A DNA stretch of 7,943 bases. Origin: Candidatus Omnitrophota bacterium (GTDB lineage: Bacteria > Omnitrophota > Gorgyraeia > Zapsychrales > Zapsychraceae). Under the pieces are notes generated by a model. That model had not been told where the DNA came from and made no database searches. It saw only the letters and a program-made list of their open reading frames with translations. The first letter of the stretch is position 1; every line of letters begins with the position of its first letter. Made by a program: the position numbers and the translations under genes. Location of the stretch: the NCBI GenBank assembly GCA_016217585.1, contig JACRHQ010000083.1:1-7943 (forward strand), in the 5' to 3' direction. Of the stretch, positions 7,605-7,943 are shown in pieces.

Positions 7605-7721
7605 TTAGCCGTGCTTGGCCGTTTTTAGAAGCTCGAAAAAATCATTTCTATTGAGATGCCCGCCGGCGTTGCCCGTGGGCTGGCCGAACGGCCTCTTGCC
7701 AGGATATCCACTTTTGATCAT
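7605..7721 (-). CDS. Possible small ORF of 38 codons, unknown
   Basis: An ATG at 7721 opens a frame of 38 codons ending in TAA at 7605-7607. The product starts MIKSGYPGKRPFGQPTGN and ends FFELLKTAKHG: a Gly/Pro/basic front half and an amphipathic tail. It lies 33 nt after the radical SAM gene stop and is the only sizeable minus-strand frame in the gap. The Shine-Dalgarno is weak (AAAGAG about 12 nt upstream). I recognise no family. It could be a real small protein, the remnant of a longer gene, or chance; the G+C-rich patch at 7660-7695 (GGCC-rich inverted bits) could instead be RNA structure. Confidence 0.25.
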   Translation of the reverse strand: MIKSGYPGKRPFGQPTGNAGGHLNRNDFFELLKTAKHG

Positions 7722-7754
7722 TTTCAAAATAATCTCTTTACAACCGGAGGCACG

Positions 7755-7943
7755 TCAAAAATCCGCCAAACGCACCGGCTGGCGGCGCGGCCCCCACGTG
7801 CCGGGTCTGTCGTCAAAATGTCCCGCACAAACGGCCCCGCAGCGCGCGCACTTGTTTTTGTCTTTGAGGTTGTACGCGCCCAGCTGATACCAGTCCCGCT
7901 CGATCAGGACTTCGCCGCAACTGTGGTAGTAAGTGCTGGACCC
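7755..7943 (-). CDS. amrS: AmmeMemoRadiSam system radical SAM enzyme, C-terminal end (5' part beyond window)
   Basis: The last 62 codons of a gene entering from the right edge. The peptide contains SCGEVLIERDWYQLGAYNL, then KCARCGAVCAGHFD, then PGTWGPRRQPVRLADF. This is the tail I associate with the AmmeMemoRadiSam radical SAM protein (relative of pyruvate formate-lyase activators), whose partners carry MEMO1 and AMMECR1 domains; the system's substrate is not established. The radical SAM CxxxCxxC core is outside the window. Family members usually have a four-Cys knuckle here, CxxC...CxxC. In this copy the first Cys position reads Tyr (TYYHSC), leaving one Cys in the first pair while the second pair (CARC) is intact. 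TGA at 7755-7757. No terminator is visible after it. Family call fairly sure, from a short fragment. Confidence 0.8.
   Translation of the reverse strand, partial: GSSTYYHSCGEVLIERDWYQLGAYNLKDKNKCARCGAVCAGHFDDRPGTWGPRRQPVRLADF

Noticed and set aside
7660..7700. tRNA or riboswitch in the G+C-rich patch
   Set aside because: GGCC-type inverted bits are present, but no cloverleaf, T-loop or known aptamer core could be laid out.
7615..7887. Plus-strand open frame (90 codons) near the right edge
   Set aside because: Overlaps the minus-strand AmrS tail, which has clear family motifs. The plus frame has none.

Overview
The window reads like a stretch of a moderately GC-rich bacterial genome of uncultivated type. 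The best lineage clue is the truncated gene at the left edge. Its secreted product carries a conserved block (LWVNLSPYE, TEMGRDLLAQDYMLKQIT) that I associate with large exported proteins of Omnitrophota (former candidate division OP3). That assignment rests on recall and was not searched. Every convincing gene lies on the minus strand, so transcription runs from high to low coordinates. Long open frames on the plus strand over sdhB, sdhA and acs are GC-driven shadows.

In transcription order: (1) 7755-7943, the C-terminal tail of an AmmeMemoRadiSam radical SAM enzyme, cut by the window edge. (2) 7350-7754, a gap of about 400 bp with a 38-codon small ORF, a perfect 7-bp hairpin, and an inverted array of degenerate 10-nt GTTG units placed symmetrically around position 7469. 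(3) 5388-7349, acetyl-CoA synthetase. (4) 5115-5312 and 4714-5112, a VapB/VapC toxin-antitoxin pair, more A+T rich than its neighbours, with its own promoter and a very strong Shine-Dalgarno. (5) 4135-4698, a PEBP (YbhB/YbcL) protein with a signal peptide and a competing internal start. (6) 4091-654, sdhC-sdhA-sdhB, a complete three-subunit B-type complex II (diheme cytochrome b, FAD subunit, three-cluster iron-sulfur subunit) whose promoter sits almost on the sdhC start codon. (7) 529-1, the 5' part of the Omnitrophota-like exported protein gene, with its own sigma-70-like promoter.

Metabolically, acs activates free acetate to acetyl-CoA. Complex II links succinate/fumarate to the membrane quinone pool, so together they suggest acetate and C4-dicarboxylate metabolism tied to a membrane electron chain. 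The direction of complex II cannot be told from sequence. The most unusual content is non-coding. Two gaps (upstream of acs, and between sdhA and sdhB) share one architecture: a short degenerate unit repeated at near-constant period, then repeated in inverted orientation in register around a centre. The unit and period differ between them (about 10 nt GTTG, about 8 nt GTCAC). I know of no named element with this layout, and it is the best candidate here for something undescribed.
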